Source of the DNA: Phaeosaccion multiseriatum
Lineage: Eukaryota; Ochrophyta, other classes
Direction of reading: 5' to 3'
NCBI GenBank assembly: GCA_965112735.1
Contig: OZ218952.1
Location: 1,488,001-1,552,000 of the forward strand
DNA length: 64,000 bases
This document shows positions 1 through 24,723 of the stretch, in pieces. Position 1 is the first letter of the stretch. Each line of letters begins with the position of its first letter. Both the position numbers and the translations under genes were made by a program. The notes under the pieces were generated by a model, which did no database searches, was not told the DNA's origin, and saw only the letters and a list, made by a program, of their open reading frames with translations.

Positions 1-269
1 TGTTTGAAATAAGTGGGAGGCTCTTGTGCGGTGCTGCCAGCTGTGATTATGATGGTGGTGTCCCCAGGAGCGCTGCGTGCCTCTCATGTCTGTCTTTCCC
101 TTCCGCGTCCGCCTCTTTGCCTGCCTCTCTGCCTGCCTCTCTCTCTCTCTCTCTCTGTCTGTCCCTCTGTCTTGTCGTACCCTTCATCCTTGTGCGTGTG
201 GGCCATCCCGTGTGGTGCCACCCATTGCCATCTATTGCCATCCTTGGGCCATCGACCGGTATGCTACTG

Positions 270-12248
<11,979 letters not shown>

Positions 12249-12522
12249 CGGATTGATAACTGTTTGATAACTGTTTGATAACTGTTTGTCCAGTGCTGTG
12301 CTAGGCTGCTCTGCTGCTCCTGACGTCAAGCAGGGGCCGCCCCTCACCCTCAGCTATTTCTCGTTGTCGGGAAGGAGAAGGCGAAGAACTGCGGAACGGC
12401 GTGGCAGATGTCTGCAGAGACCAACGGCTACTTGCGCTCTATCCAGTTTTAGTTCATTATTAGACCTTCCCTACGCTCGTAACCCGCAATCGACCACACC
12501 GTCAAAATGTCGATCCGCACTT

Positions 12523-13351
12523 CTATATGGTGTGGTCTGCGTCGGTGTGCCAATTGACAAATACGCCCTGTGACCCCACGGGAGAGAGGCTTGGCGGCTG
12601 CTCCTGCTGCTGCTCCTGCTCCTGCTGCTGCTGCTGCTGTTGTTGTTGTTGTTGTTGTTGTTGCTGTTGTATTACCAACTGCTGATGTAGCATCAACTGC
12701 TGACGCTCTCTCCTCCACCGTGGGCTATCGCTGCTACCGGCCCTTTCACGTCCTCGTCCTCCTCCCGTCCAAGCGGTGCAATGAGCAGCACCCGAGGAGG
12801 AGGAGGCGGAAGGCGAGGATGACCCGTCAGGCCGCGGCGACGATGATACCCACGGGATGGGGCGGCGCCGAGGCGTGGATGAGGAGGAGCCTGGGGCAGA
12901 GGGCGAGCAAGGCGAAGGATGGGGAGGGGGAGAGAAGCGCTGACACTGCTCCTTCCTTGCGAAGGGTGTGGAGGAGACGGATGCGGCCCCCTCAAAGTCA
13001 AAGCGCCTTCTCCTCGCCCCTGCACTGCGGCTGTCTCTGCCTCCTGTCTCCTCCTCCTTCTCCTCCTCCTCCTCCTCATCCTCCTCTCCTTCCCCGCATG
13101 GCGAGGGGGCGACTCTGGGACTGTTTTGCGCGCTGCTTCTTCCCACGACGAACGCCGCCGCCGCCGCCACCGCCGATCCCTTGCCCTTGCGCGGAGTGAG
13201 TCTGTCAACCAAGGTGCTCATGCCGTTCCCCAATGCCGCACCGAGGCTTTCGAGGCTGTCCGTCCTTCCCAATTGAAGCCCTCGCCCTGCCCCGCCTAAC
13301 CCCCCCATATCCGGACTCGGAGACCCCTCCCGTGTCCTCCCCCTCCTCCTC

Positions 13352-13385
<34 letters not shown>

Positions 13386-15993
13386 CAAACCCTGTATCAC
13401 CAACTGCAGATGCGGATGCTGATACCGCCTCCTCCTCCTCCTCCTCCTCCTCCCGCAGCCTCCTCTGCTGCGCCTCTGAGAGAGGCATGGGCATGACCTG
13501 CCCCATGGAGGGTTGGCGACGACGACGCAGCAGCGTACCACCACCTGCTGATGCCCCACTGCGGCTGTGCAGTATTCTGGAAGGGAGGGGAGTATGTATG
13601 GGTATGTTTGGGGTAGGGAGGGGGGTTGATAGGTGAGAATCGCAAACTGAAACTCATTGCTAACAATTGTCTTGCCTACTCAGTGAGAGCCACACATCGA
13701 TCAACACCCCACGTGACGTGAGCAGGCTCAGCCTGACGGTGACGCGGCTCGATTGAGGATACCCCCCCCCAGTCCTCCTCCCCCTCCTCCTCCCCCTCCT
13801 CCTCCCCCTCCTCCTCCCCCCCCCCTCCTCCTCCTCCTCCTCCTCCTCCTCCTCCTCCTCCTCTTCCCCCGCTCACCTTTTAAGATCTTCAGTTATGGCC
13901 ACGTTGTCCCCCATCTCCGCTCGTAAGGCGACCACTTGCCTCCTGAGCTGTCTCAGGTCTGCCTCTCTCCGCTCCAACTCTCTGTGGCACTTCCTCCCCT
14001 CCCTCCGTAGGGCCTCGTTCTCTCGAAGCAGCTCACCACCCTCTCGCCTGTGTCTCTCCTTCAAGAAGTCCGCCGCACTCAGCCGGTGCCTCTGGTGCCC
14101 TTCAACACTTCCGCTCCCCTCTCCCCCCTGTCCTCCTCCTCCTCCTCCTCCTCGTCCTCGTCCCCCTTCCCCTCCTCCATCTTCTCCTCCTCCATGGTGT
14201 CTATCTGTGGGTAGTTGTATTTGGGTAGGGCCGAGACCCCCAATGTGCTGCACATAGGCCTCGGCCTCCCCTGCCCTGGCCAGCAGCACCCTCCTGTCCT
14301 CTTCCAGCTCTGCGACCCGCTCCTCGAGGAAGCCCACTGCACCCACAAGCTCCTCCACCTCCTGCATCAAGGCGAAGGGAAGGGGGGCACTCAGTGAGTG
14401 CTTACAACAGTGCGCCATCCAGTGCCATCTATCTATCACTACAGGCACGGCTCTCGGCCTTTCGGCCATTCGAAAACCATGGCAATGGCAACGGACGCCG
14501 CCCCCCCCCCCCCCTCCTCCTCCTCCTCCTCCTCCGTTCACTCACTCACTCACCTCCCTCTCTGCCTCTCTCCGCTCCGCATCACCTTTTGCCTTTGCTT
14601 CCCAGTGACTCTGCTCCTTGGCGTAAATATCAACCATCTCCTCCAAGTCCTGTTGTTGAGGAGGAGGAGGAGGAGGAGGAGGAGGAGGGGGAGGGACAAG
14701 GGACGGAACGTGCTCCGGAGTGAATGTGGATGACACATTTTACATTATTATGACCTCTTTGCGGAGGAAGGCACTGGAAGGGCATTGGAACACGCTCCCC
14801 CTTCTCCTTCTCCCTCATCCTGACTGGCCGCTGCGTTGTCGGCATTGGCCCACCTTAGGTATGTACGTACGTGAATGTATGCCTTGAGGACGTGCAGCTG
14901 CGTGGTCTGGCTACCCTCAGAGCCACACTGAGAGGCCTTGAGGCGCTGCATGTCCCTGTCAGATGCCTCGAGTGCGTCCTGCCACATGGTAGGGAGAGAG
15001 AGTGAAAGAGGGACGGAAAGACAGAGAGAGAAAGTCAGACAGAGAGAGACAGACGGAGAGAGGGTCTAGTCCATATACCTGAAGCTGCGCGAGGTCGCCC
15101 TGCACCTCCATACGCTTCCTCTTCTCCCTCTGCAGTTCCCGCTCTACCTCTCGAGCAAATTCCACTGCACACCCACACGAACGGGGAGGGAGGGAGGGAG
15201 GCGACTGGGCAGGTCAAGCAAAGTTACACACACACATGGTCAAGGTCACACAGTCTCCTCGAGGTGGTATACGCTTCCGGCACTCTCCATACCCTAGCAC
15301 CCCCAGCTGATGTTGCACTTGCCCCTCGCTTCTCTTCCTCTCGGCTCTGTTGGTCCAAGACGCGCGATGTCCGCTTTTCGAACTCTCCGACCCTCTTCCC
15401 AATTCTCCTTTCCCACCCTCTCTCCCACTTCTCCTTCCCACGAACTCACCCAAGCGCTCCATCTCAGCCGCCGTATACATCTCCTCACTTTCCCGCTTCC
15501 TCATTCCTCGCTCGGTATTCTCTTCTGCCTCCTTATCGTGCCTTTCTCGCGCGTCACGCTGTGGCGGCTGTGGCTCTCGCTGGCGCAGATACCGTCGCGG
15601 ACGCTGCTGCTGCTGCTTCTCCTCGCCCCTCCCACCTTCTCCACTAGCCTGGTCCAAAAAGCCTACGAAGAGGTCTCTTCCGGGGGAAGACGCTGTAGAC
15701 TGAGGCGAACAAGACGACCTCCTCCCGGAGGAACGGAGGTCTCCACCCTTGCTACTTGCACGCCGCGTTCGGCCCTCTCTGGCATGGGATGCAGCCGGCT
15801 GCCGAACAGTGTCGTGCTTCGTGTCGTGCTTGCTACTGCTTCTCCTGCTGCTGTTGCTGCTGCTACTTCCCTTGGCCGGCTGGCTGCGTGATCCAAACGA
15901 AGACGCGGCGGGGAGATCCACAGTCAAGAGTGGCGGACTGGGACCTCTGTTGGCCCCAGCTGATCCTTGTCGCAACCCCATTGCGGTGGCCAT
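12523..15993 (-). CDS. Unrecognised coiled-coil protein with Ser/Arg-rich C-terminus
   Basis: ATG at 15993 opens MATAMGLRQG, followed by a Ser/Arg-rich N-terminus. Coding-like exons downstream are about 15079-15164 (EFAREVERELQREKRKR), about 14748-14980, about 14540-14730, and 13877-14361 with heptad-like segments (VEELVGAVGFLEERVAELEE; ELERREADLRQLRRQ). A terminal exon of about 12523-13590 ends at a TGA at 12523 and holds a Glu run, Ser-rich stretches, a conserved-looking SLESLGAALGNGMSTLVDRL segment and a QQLVIQ plus poly-Gln tail. Joins between 13590 and 15460 are not fully resolved by phase, so exon edges are approximate. It is divergent from the gene at 16689. I do not recognise the family; a cytoskeletal or centrosomal coiled-coil protein is possible, but that is a guess. 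Confidence 0.5.
13392..13404 (+). repeat. Dispersed 13-mer, exact copy in coiled-coil gene exon
   Basis: CTGTATCACCAAC on the plus strand. In the minus-strand gene it reads GTTGGTGATACAG and encodes A-V-G-D-T-G. A related copy at 12667-12679 encodes Q-L-V-I-Q in the same gene. Confidence 0.7.
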
Positions 15994-16688
15994 CTTCTGG
16001 CCCTAACACCTCCGTCGTCACTTATTTCCCCCTCCTTTTAGAGAATCTCAACTGCCAGAAATAAACTGGCACTGAAACTGGTCCCCGGGGGTCAGAGGGC
16101 GCCCGCGATCTGATCTCGGATATACCAAACAACAGCACAGCGGAGAAGAGCAACAAAACAACTATCACATACTATTCCTTTGCGTGCAGGACGGTGGGAT
16201 AGTTGCGTGCGCTCCAAAGGGTATGTACACTGTGCTTTCCTGCGCGGTGAAGCTTTCGGTTTAAACGAGAAGAGCTGCCCACAGCACCGAAGGTTAGAGA
16301 GAGCGGGGGGGCAGAGACAGGAGGCAGCGGCAGTAGAGCAGCGGAAGTCGGTGCATAAATAAGAAGAGAGTCGTGCTTAGCGGTGGCCACTTTTGAACGG
16401 GCGCCAGCTCGGTTTTACTGTCTGGAACAGAGGTGGCCAGGCTCGCTTGAGGAGGCTTTCTTCTGACTTCCCGAGTTCGGCGCTCGTACAAGTAGTGGCG
16501 GGGGGCGAGATCCCCGCGGATTTGGGGCCAGTTCTGTACGACGCTACGGCACACCCAGCCGACCTTCTCGTGGCTGAGTGGCACACAGCGGCGGACCCCT
16601 GGAACCTGGAAGGAAGACCTTGGGACTTTCCCTGGCGGGAAAAGTGAAGTCGGAGCAGCCGCAGCAGCACAAGCCCAATCGCAGGATC
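15994..16688. other. Intergenic spacer between divergent genes
   Basis: This lies between the minus-strand start at 15993 and the plus-strand start at 16689. It must hold both promoters. I see no clear TATA box or repeat. A short open frame upstream of 16689 begins with non-ATG codons only and is not called. Confidence 0.5.
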
Positions 16689-17114
16689 ATGCACCAGCTT
16701 CAGACACAGCGTGCGTCAGTGGTGACCAAGCAGGAGCCACAGCAGGAGCACCAGCTCCAGCAGCAGCCGCAGACACCAACAGCAGCACCAGGCGGAAAGG
16801 GAGAGGGTGGGCACAGCAGACCGCAGAGGGAAAGGCGCAAGGCGGAGAGGGGGGTCGTCTCACTGGCCAGCTATATTTTCGAGCGAGCGCGTGACTCAAG
16901 GACTACTGAGGAAGAAGCGGCAAAAGCCCTTCCCAGTAGCTTCGTGCTCGTCAGGAAGAGTGCCAATGGTGGTAACACCCCTGCTGCTGTTGTTCAGCCG
17001 TCGCTAGCCGCTCATGTCCCGTCGCAAGGCGATGACATGGTAGGCGAAGTATCGGTAGCTCCGGCAGCGGCGAGAAAGAGGAAAGCAATCTCGAGGGAAG
17101 GGCAAGGCGGGGCG

Positions 17115-17157
<43 letters not shown>

Positions 17158-19745
17158 AGAAGCGGGTCCAGCAGCGCTCGGCACCGCACCGGACGGATCG
17201 TCGGTCCAACAGCAGTGGGAATGGCCCGAGGCAGGAGAATCCCACTCCCCACCTCGACGGTACGGCCCATGAACACCAAGTCGGATGCAGCTCCTGCCTG
17301 AGCCTGGGGTCACAGTTCTTCCTCAAGTACGAAAAGAACTCGCGGGGCCGCACCGTCGTGAAGGACCGCCTCAAGACTCATTTGCGCGAGTCTCATCCCG
17401 AGCTGCTCCGGGCAGCGCCCCTCCCCTCCACCTTTACGGACATGAAGGTGTGGTGGTACGAGAACATGGTGGAGCGCGCTGGCCGGGAGGGCTCGGCCCA
17501 GCAGTGGGAAGCGGCCATCCGCCAGGACTTCTTGCGCCCTTGGCCGGGTGAAGGACCACCCGAGCAGCAGCAGCAGCAGCAGCAGCGGCAGCAGCGGCAA
17601 CAGCATTCTCAAAAGCGCCAGAGGGTAGTTAGTGGTAGTAGTGGTGGCACCGCTATGGGTTACGACTATGGAGTGAGGGAGAGCCGGACTGCCTTCGGTA
17701 TTGAGGGTGTGCTCCGCGGCAAGACGGGGACGAAGAGGATGCGCGTACCACAGGCCGCGGCAGAAGCTTTAACCGCTCCACTTCCGGTTCCCTATCCTTC
17801 GGCGTTCTCTACCGGCAAGGGGCGTGCAGGAGGTTCGCAGTGCTCTGCCGGGCGGGGGGGCGCAGCGGGAATGGCACGACAGACATCACAGACTTGTTAT
17901 GACCAGACATGGGGGGGAGGCTATATCGATCATAACGGGCACAGTAGCAGCGGCGGTGGCGGTGGTGGAGGTGGTGGCGAGGTGGGGAGGAGATCGCAGC
18001 GAGCAAAGCGCATCAACACGGTGGTGGGAGGCTACGAGCGCTCGCTCGCGCGGTACACGCAGGAGAGGGCGCGCGATGCACGTACGTCTGAGGATGTGCT
18101 GAATGCGGCGGCGGCTGAGGCGGCAATGCGTGCGGCAAGAGCCAGTGGTGCCGGGGCTAGCAGCGCCAGTGTCAGTGCCAGTGCCACGTCCAGCGCCAGC
18201 AGGAAAGGTATGACTAATAGCGAATGGTGGGATCGGCAGGTGGCGGAGGAGATGAGGATGCTGGAGGAGCAAAAGGAGGAGCGCAGGAGGCAGCAGGAGC
18301 AGCAGCAGAAGCTTGCAGTAAAGCAGCAGGGCATGTCACGCCAGCAGCTGTATCAGGGGGAGCAGTGGGCGGAGGAGCTTTCGGACGACGAACAAATGAA
18401 CTACCCTCCACCGCGATTACCACAGCCGCCGCAGTTGCAACGTGCAGGGGTGGCTCGCGATGTGTACCAGCCGCCCTCCCCCGCCTCCTCCTTTGCCATC
18501 GGACAGCAGAGACAGCATCCGCTTACCTTGCCGGTACCGCCGGTGTACGAGTTTTGGCGTCAGCAGCAGCAGCAGCTGTCAATGTTGAGACTGAAGCAGC
18601 AACAGCAGCAGCAGCAGCAGCTTTACGAGCAGCAATGGGAGCGCCACTTTCGGTTAGTCGCAGCGGAGCAGCAGCAGCAGCAGTTGGTGATACAGCAGCC
18701 GCAACACCCACAGCACTTGGTCATCCCCCAGCAGGAGCAAAAATACGTGGCACCATCGCTCACAACTCCGGGGTTCTCAGAAGATTTGTCTTGCTCCGAA
18801 GATTTGTCAGCGTTCTCGCAAGACGAGGACGAGGACAGCGACGGCTCTCGAGGCAATAAGGACGGCGCAGGGGTCCGTAACCCCTCTCCGTCTGCTACGA
18901 GACCTGTCCCACCCCCACACAACGACATCGCGAGGATGGGCTCTGTCGTAGCAGCGGCAGCACCTGCAACGCTTGGACAACCTGGCTCTGGCGTAGGCAT
19001 TCAGTGTAGGCAGCTTGGCTTAGGAGGTGTTAGAAAGGCGCTCCAAACGGACCTCAGCCCCGCCGGACCCTCGCCCAAGCCCAAGCCCAAGCAAAAGCAA
19101 AAGCTGTCCTCAACAGGCCATAAGGGAACACCACTCTCCGCCGCCCGGAACCGCATGAACGAGCTCTGCAGCGGTGAGGGGTGCATTCAGTGGCCGGTGA
19201 GCTCGGGACGATGCAGTAAGCATGGTGGTGGGGGAGGGGAAGGAGATGTGGGAGGGGGAGGAGGAAGAAGAGCAGCAGGGGCAGCAGCAGCAGCAGCAGC
19301 AGCAGAAGGAGGGGGAGGAGAAGACGGGGGAGGAGGGAGCCCAGGCGAGAAGAAGAGGAAGAAGAGATGCTCCGTAGCGAACTGCGAGAGCGAGGCGAAG
19401 GTGCAGGGAGTGTGCGTGCGGCACGGAGCCGTCAAGAAGAGGTGCGGCATCAAGGGCTGCTCCAAGCAAATGATCAAGGGCGGGTTGTGTGTGGGCCACG
19501 GAGCGACGGAGGTGAAGCGATGTGTTATGCAGGGTTGCAACAAGTGGGCGATCACGAGTGGCTTGTGTGGGTCTTGCGGGAATGTGGCCATGCATTGCTC
19601 TGTGGACGGCTGCCGCAAGTCCGTCAAGGAGGGGGACTCTTGCGAAGAGCACAAGAACAGGCCTTCCTCCCCCTCGGCCTCCCACCCCTTCTCGTCTCTT
19701 GTGGCGGCTGCTACCATGCTGCAGCCCGCGTCGCCTGTGCTGTAA
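16689..19745 (+). CDS. Gln-rich protein with C-terminal WRKY19-like zinc-finger repeats
   Basis: A single exon of 1018 codons from the first ATG (MHQLQTQ). The frame is open further upstream but without an ATG, so a 5' exon is possible. The C-terminus (about residues 890-990) has four C-x4-C...C-x2-H(-G)-like units: CSVANC..GVCVRHG, CGIKGC..GLCVGHG, CVMQGC..GLCGSCG (His replaced) and CSVDGC..DSCEEH. This array is common in stramenopile proteins annotated WRKY19-like. A C-x2-C...H-x4-H module (CSSCLSLG...HLRESH) lies near residue 205-245. A motif SLAxYxxERARDxRT occurs twice (about residues 60 and 455). Gln and Ser runs fill the rest. A nuclear, DNA- or protein-binding role is inference. Confidence 0.8.
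18683..18695 (+). repeat. Dispersed 13-mer, exact copy in zinc-finger gene
   Basis: GTTGGTGATACAG in coding sequence, read as Q-Q-L-V-I-Q-Q. A drifted second copy follows (QHLVIPQQ at about 18710). Confidence 0.75.
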
Positions 19746-20509
19746 AGGGGGATGATCATGAAGATGATGAAGATGGGGGTGTGAGGGTTGGGGAGTGGAT
19801 CGGGTCATCGGGTTGTCGGGTTGTCGGGTCGTCGGGCGGGCTGCGCGAGCTGTAGGTAGTAGACTGGAGACGACCGAGAGAGGTCATGGTGCGGTGTGTG
19901 ACACTCACAGATGGGGCAGGAGGGATGTATTTGAGGACGCAGGGGTGGTGGGGTGGGGTGGGTGCAGCTTTCAGCGCATAGCCTTGAAAATTCGGAGCCA
20001 GCAAGAGAAGCGGGGGGGGGCTGGTGGAGAATATAGAGGGGGACAGAGAATGAGAGATAGACTTTAGAAAGGGAATGCATTGTACTGTGGAGGGAACTCT
20101 GTAGAGGAAACTTCCGGTATTGTATAGGGTGGTGAGAGGGCGCTCGTTTGGATCGTCCGCGTCCCCTTGATCTACCTCACAGATCAAACAGTTTAATTCA
20201 GCTGGTTAAATCAACTAAATAATTTAATAATTGACTGAATAGCATGTGTCCTGCATCCTCGGTTCGCAGTTTGGTACGAAAAAAGGTTGAGGGGGGGGCG
20301 AGAAAGCAAAGCAAAAGGATCGCAAAAGAGGGGCAAATCAAACATCACAGATCGTTCGCGAAGCACCAACACTCCATCACCACCACCAATACCTCTCTCT
20401 GCGTCTCCAATACCTCTCTCTGCGTCGCACTCGTGTTGTTCGCATAAAGCAACCCAGTGTAGTGGGTGAGGAGTCTTAGCAGGCAGGAGAGAGAGCTCCT
20501 GGGGCAGAG
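19746..20509. other. Intergenic spacer
   Basis: 3' flank of the zinc-finger gene and promoter region of the methyltransferase gene, both on the plus strand. It holds short GGGTTGTC tandem units near 19805-19835 and a duplicated AATACCTCTCTCTGCGTC word near 20390-20425. It is AT-rich near 20190-20240. No gene is supported. Confidence 0.5.
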
Positions 20510-22869
20510 ATGCCTCCGATCCGGCGGAAGCGGTCCTTAAAGGCGCTGCTCTGTGGACCCCTTACGGCTGCCATGCTGACCTCCTCCTCTTCAAGAACGG
20601 AGGCGTTTTCCATCCCCTCCCTGTCTTCCTCTTCTGTTTCTTCTTCGTCCTCCTCTTCCCCTTCCTCATCCTTCTCCTCCTCCTCCTCCTCTTCATCATT
20701 ACTGTCCTCACCAACCTTCAACCCTTTCTCCTACATGAGAACAAATTTGGCCTTCACCGCGCCCACCTGGCTTCCCCATCGAGCAACAGGAGCAGGAACA
20801 ACAGCAACAAATTGGAGCCACCGCAGACATGGTGCAGGCTTGGGCAGGCCGATGGCACCTCCTGGCGCAGGCGCTGCCAGAGGCGGGCCAAGAGGGGGAC
20901 GAGGAGGAGCAGGAAGAGGCAGCAAGCATAAGGGAAAGAAGGGGAAGAACAAATTTGGGGGTAACGCCGCGGGGAACGAGGCCAAGATAGGCAAGAAGGT
21001 CAAACGCACAATGATCGAAGAGGAGCCCGACGAGATTGAAAAATTCTGGAGTCAAAAGCAAAAAGTCAGCAGACTCAATTGGAAGAAAGGCCCCGGGGCA
21101 GCAGGAGCAACTGCAGGAGCCGCAGCGGGAGGGGGGGAGGCACTGCTCACCAGGCCCACGGAGGGAGAATTACTCCAATGCGAACACTTTGACGACTGCC
21201 CGGGCTGCACGATGGACAGAGACTTTGGCAAGGCCTCTATCGCTATGGATGCCTCGGCATTCTGCGAGTCCATGATGACCGAATGTGTCAAGTCACAGGG
21301 CGGGGTGCGCGCCATGGAAGACGCCATCGCGGAGGGCAAGTGTACGTTCCAAGTGCACGTGGGCAAGCACCACGAGTGGAGGACACAGGCCAAGCTCGCG
21401 GTGACGCCGCAGGGCCGCTGGTCAGGGGTGCAATTGGGCCTGTTTGGGGCGGGTTCGCATAAGGTGGTGCCCATTCCAAAGTGCAGGGTGCACCACCCGG
21501 CCATCAATCGGGCGGTGGTGGCTATTGAGAAGGCCTCCAAGAAGGTCAAGTGCCCGGCCTATGATGAGGAGACCATGACCGGCAATCTTCGCTACGTGCA
21601 GGCCGTCGTGGAGAGGAGGACGGGCAAGGTGAGAGAGGAGCACCATAACATTGGGGGAGGAGGGGGGGGGGGGAGACGGGGAGGGATTCACGGGGGGGCT
21701 CGCCTGCTCTCTCTCTGATCCATCATCTACCTGCCTACCTACCTGCCTACCTACCTGTCTACCCACCTACCTACCTGCCTACCTACCTGCCTACCTACCT
21801 GCCTACCTGCCTGCCTACCTGCCTACCTCTATCTACGGTCTGACGCACCCGCGCGCGTCTTGATTGAATGGAGTGATTCCGACTCAACCCCATACTTTCT
21901 CTCCTCCTCCTCTTCCTCCTCTTGTTCCTCCTCCTCCTCCTCCTCCTCCTCCTCCTCCTCCTCCTCCTCCTCCTCCTCATGTCTTTCTTTTCCCGACCCC
22001 ACCCCTGTGTCACTGTCGTCCCTTTTTATATATATATATACTTTACATGGGTTACCATCACAAATGCTCCGATTGAAAACAAACAGGTCCAATTGACCCT
22101 GGTGTGGAACGCTGAGAACTTCAGAGACGCCACCCCGTCTCTCCAACTGCTCACCAAAGAGCTCAAGAAGATTGAGCCCGACCTGTGGCACTCCATCTGG
22201 GCAAACTTCCGTCAAGGGCCGGGCAACACCATCTTCAGTCGTGGCCTGTACAGCTGGCATTGCTGTTCCGGACCGGAGTATGTCAAGGAAACGATTGGAC
22301 CACACGACCTCACTTTCTTCTTCTCCCCACAGCTCTTTAGACAGAGCAACTTGGATGAGTTTGAGAAGATTGTACAGCGAGTGGAGGACTGGACACCCAG
22401 GGGGGCCAAGGTGTGCGAGTTGTACTCCGGCGTTGGCATACTGGGACTCAACGCGGTGGTGGACAAGGCCGAGTGGGCGCGCTGCTCGGACGTCAATGAC
22501 GTCATCCCCAGGAGCTTCTCTCGCACCCAACGCCTCTTACCCCAGGCCAAGCAGCAACAAGTCTCATATGACTCCCTTACTGCCGAAGAATCTCTGGACG
22601 ATATGCTTGCCGAAGACGCGGATGTGCTAATTGTGGACCCGCCCAGGAAGGGCCTGGGGGAAGAGGTGCTGGAGACTTTGGTGAGCAGGGATAGAGACGG
22701 GCCCACGGGAAGCGTACGCCGCATCATTTATGTGAGCTGCGGTTTCGAGGCGTTCAAGCGCGATGCGGCCGCGTTGGTGGGGGCGGGGTGGCTGCTCAAG
22801 CACGCGGAGGGGTACATGCTCTTCCCTGGCTCCGATCACATTGAGACTCTGGCCATCTTTGATCGCTGA
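20510..22869 (+). CDS. RNA (uracil-5)-methyltransferase, TrmA/RlmD (RumA) family, probably plastid-targeted
   Basis: Transfers methyl from AdoMet to C5 of a uridine in tRNA or rRNA. Two exons, 20510-21628 and 22087-22869, join in phase 0 (633 aa). Seen: a Cys cluster CEHFDDCPGC near residue 222 that resembles the Fe-S ligands of this family, AdoMet motif I (ELYSGVGILGLNA), the DPPRKGLG motif and a YVSCGFEAF motif holding the catalytic Cys. The C-terminus HIETLAIFDR is also typical. The N-terminus (Arg-rich, then LLCGPLTAAML and a Ser stretch after TEAF) could be a bipartite plastid presequence with Phe at the cleavage site, as in ochrophytes; this is inference. A basic, Gly-rich linker (residues 110-190) precedes the catalytic part. 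Which RNA it modifies cannot be told. Confidence 0.9.
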
Positions 22870-23223
22870 GTGGTTTATACATATAGTAGAACACTCTTCA
22901 AGCGGCCGGAGAAAACATACATCCAATATGTTTTACTCCTCTGCCCTCTGCGAGTGATGCCAGAGATACAAGAGCTCACCGGGTGTCATTCCCGCCACCC
23001 CTCCGCAACCTGTTCACACCTTCTCTTACTTTTACAAATACTAAATTTGACGTCTTATTTTTGCTTCATATTCTCACCACGACGCACACGCGCCCACACC
23101 TCACCACAATCTTCCCTTCCCTCTTGCGTCTCCCCTCCGCCTCGAACACTGCGTACGCTGACCCACCACCCCTTTACACACCGTAAAACGCCGCCCCCCC
23201 CCCCACCCCTCCCTAGCTCCTCT
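22870..23223. other. Short convergent intergenic region
   Basis: 3' ends of the methyltransferase gene (+) and SMC2 (-) face each other. Nothing beyond C-rich simple sequence is seen. Confidence 0.5.
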
Positions 23224-24692
23224 CTAGGCGCTGGCTGTGTTGGTGTTGCTGCTGCTGCCGCGGACGTTATTCTCGTCCCCCTCTTGGTCGGCGCTGCTTT
23301 TGCTGTGCTTGCTCCTCTTGCGTCCCTTGGGCCCTCCCCCATCGCTACTGTGTCTTGCCATAGTGGTCGACGACGACGAGGATGTGCTGCTGTCTCTGTT
23401 GGCAGTGCGCCCCACGCGAGAGATGCCTGGGCGGTGCATTGCAGAATGTAGCAGTTGGTGGTACAAGAGCAGAGCAGAGCAAAGGAGGTGAGAGGAGAGG
23501 AGAGGAGAGGAGAGATGAGGCAGGTGACAGCAGGTCAGGCAAGTCAGGTAGAAGGTAGTGCACAGTGCGCAGTGTAGACACACACACGACATGCACACAC
23601 ACACACACACACTCACACACCCACCCATCCGCTGCTTCATTGCCTTACCGTCAACGAACTTGGTGCGGAAGATAACGTTGGCGTTGTTGAACATTCCCTC
23701 CTTGAGGCTGACCACGATGAACTGCGAGTTGCTGAAGTGCGTCTTGAGCATGCGGCCGATGTTCTGTGTGTGAGACAAGTCCAAGGCAGCGTCCACCTGT
23801 TTGTTGTTGGGGGGAGGGGAAGGGGAGGGGGACGAGGGGGGGGGGGGGGGTAGATTGGGTTGAACGGGGAGTAGGTTTGGGGGGGCGATGAGGGAGAGAG
23901 GGATGCCCCGTGTGCTTTGACGTAAGCGAAGACTCTCCGGCCCCAGTCACAGTCTCTCCCTCTGACTCCTTGTCTCTCACAGTCTCCCCCCCCCCACCCT
24001 CTCTCACTAGTCACTATTTCTCTCTCTCCCCCTCCCTCCCTTTAACTAAGCAGCCTTCCCCAGCACCGTCCCTCACCTCATCACACACAAACACATACAC
24101 ACATTACGTAATTCTTAGGTTGATTCCTGTTAAGTCCATGCATTTCTCCCTCACCTCGTCCAGGATGTACATGGGGGCCGGCTTGAAGAGGAGCAGCGAG
24201 AGGATGAGAGACAGAGCCAAGAGAGACCTCTGCCCGCCAGACAGCTCCGTCAGGCTCTCCTTCCATACATTGCCAAAGGCCACCTGAGTGATTGATGGAT
24301 GGGTTGAAGCATTGATTGGGAGCCGAGCGAAATGGCAGTGGATGGCAATGGATGGGGTGCGCGGTGTGACCCGAGACTCGCGGTGAACAAACAATTCACC
24401 TAGTCTCGTAGCGCACACACACACACACCTCCTCCCCCTCCCCTCTCGTCCTCCTCCTCCTCCTCCTCCTCCTCCTCCTCCTCCTCCTCCTCCTCCCCCT
24501 CCTCCTCCTCACCTTGACCTCGAGCCCGTCGTGAACGGAGCACCCCTCTGGAGGCTCAAGCTTGGCCGTGGTGCCGGGGAGGAGAGTACCGAAGATGGAG
24601 CCGAAGTCCTTCGTCACCTTCAGCCAAGTCGACTGGAGGAGGGAGGGAGGGAGGGAGGGAGGGCAGAGAGGGAAGGGGTGGAGGGAAGAGAT

Positions 24693-24723
<31 letters not shown>

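Noticed and set aside
16393-16647. Upstream open frame before the zinc-finger gene
   Set aside because: It begins at TTG rather than ATG and has no recognisable content; it could be 5' UTR.
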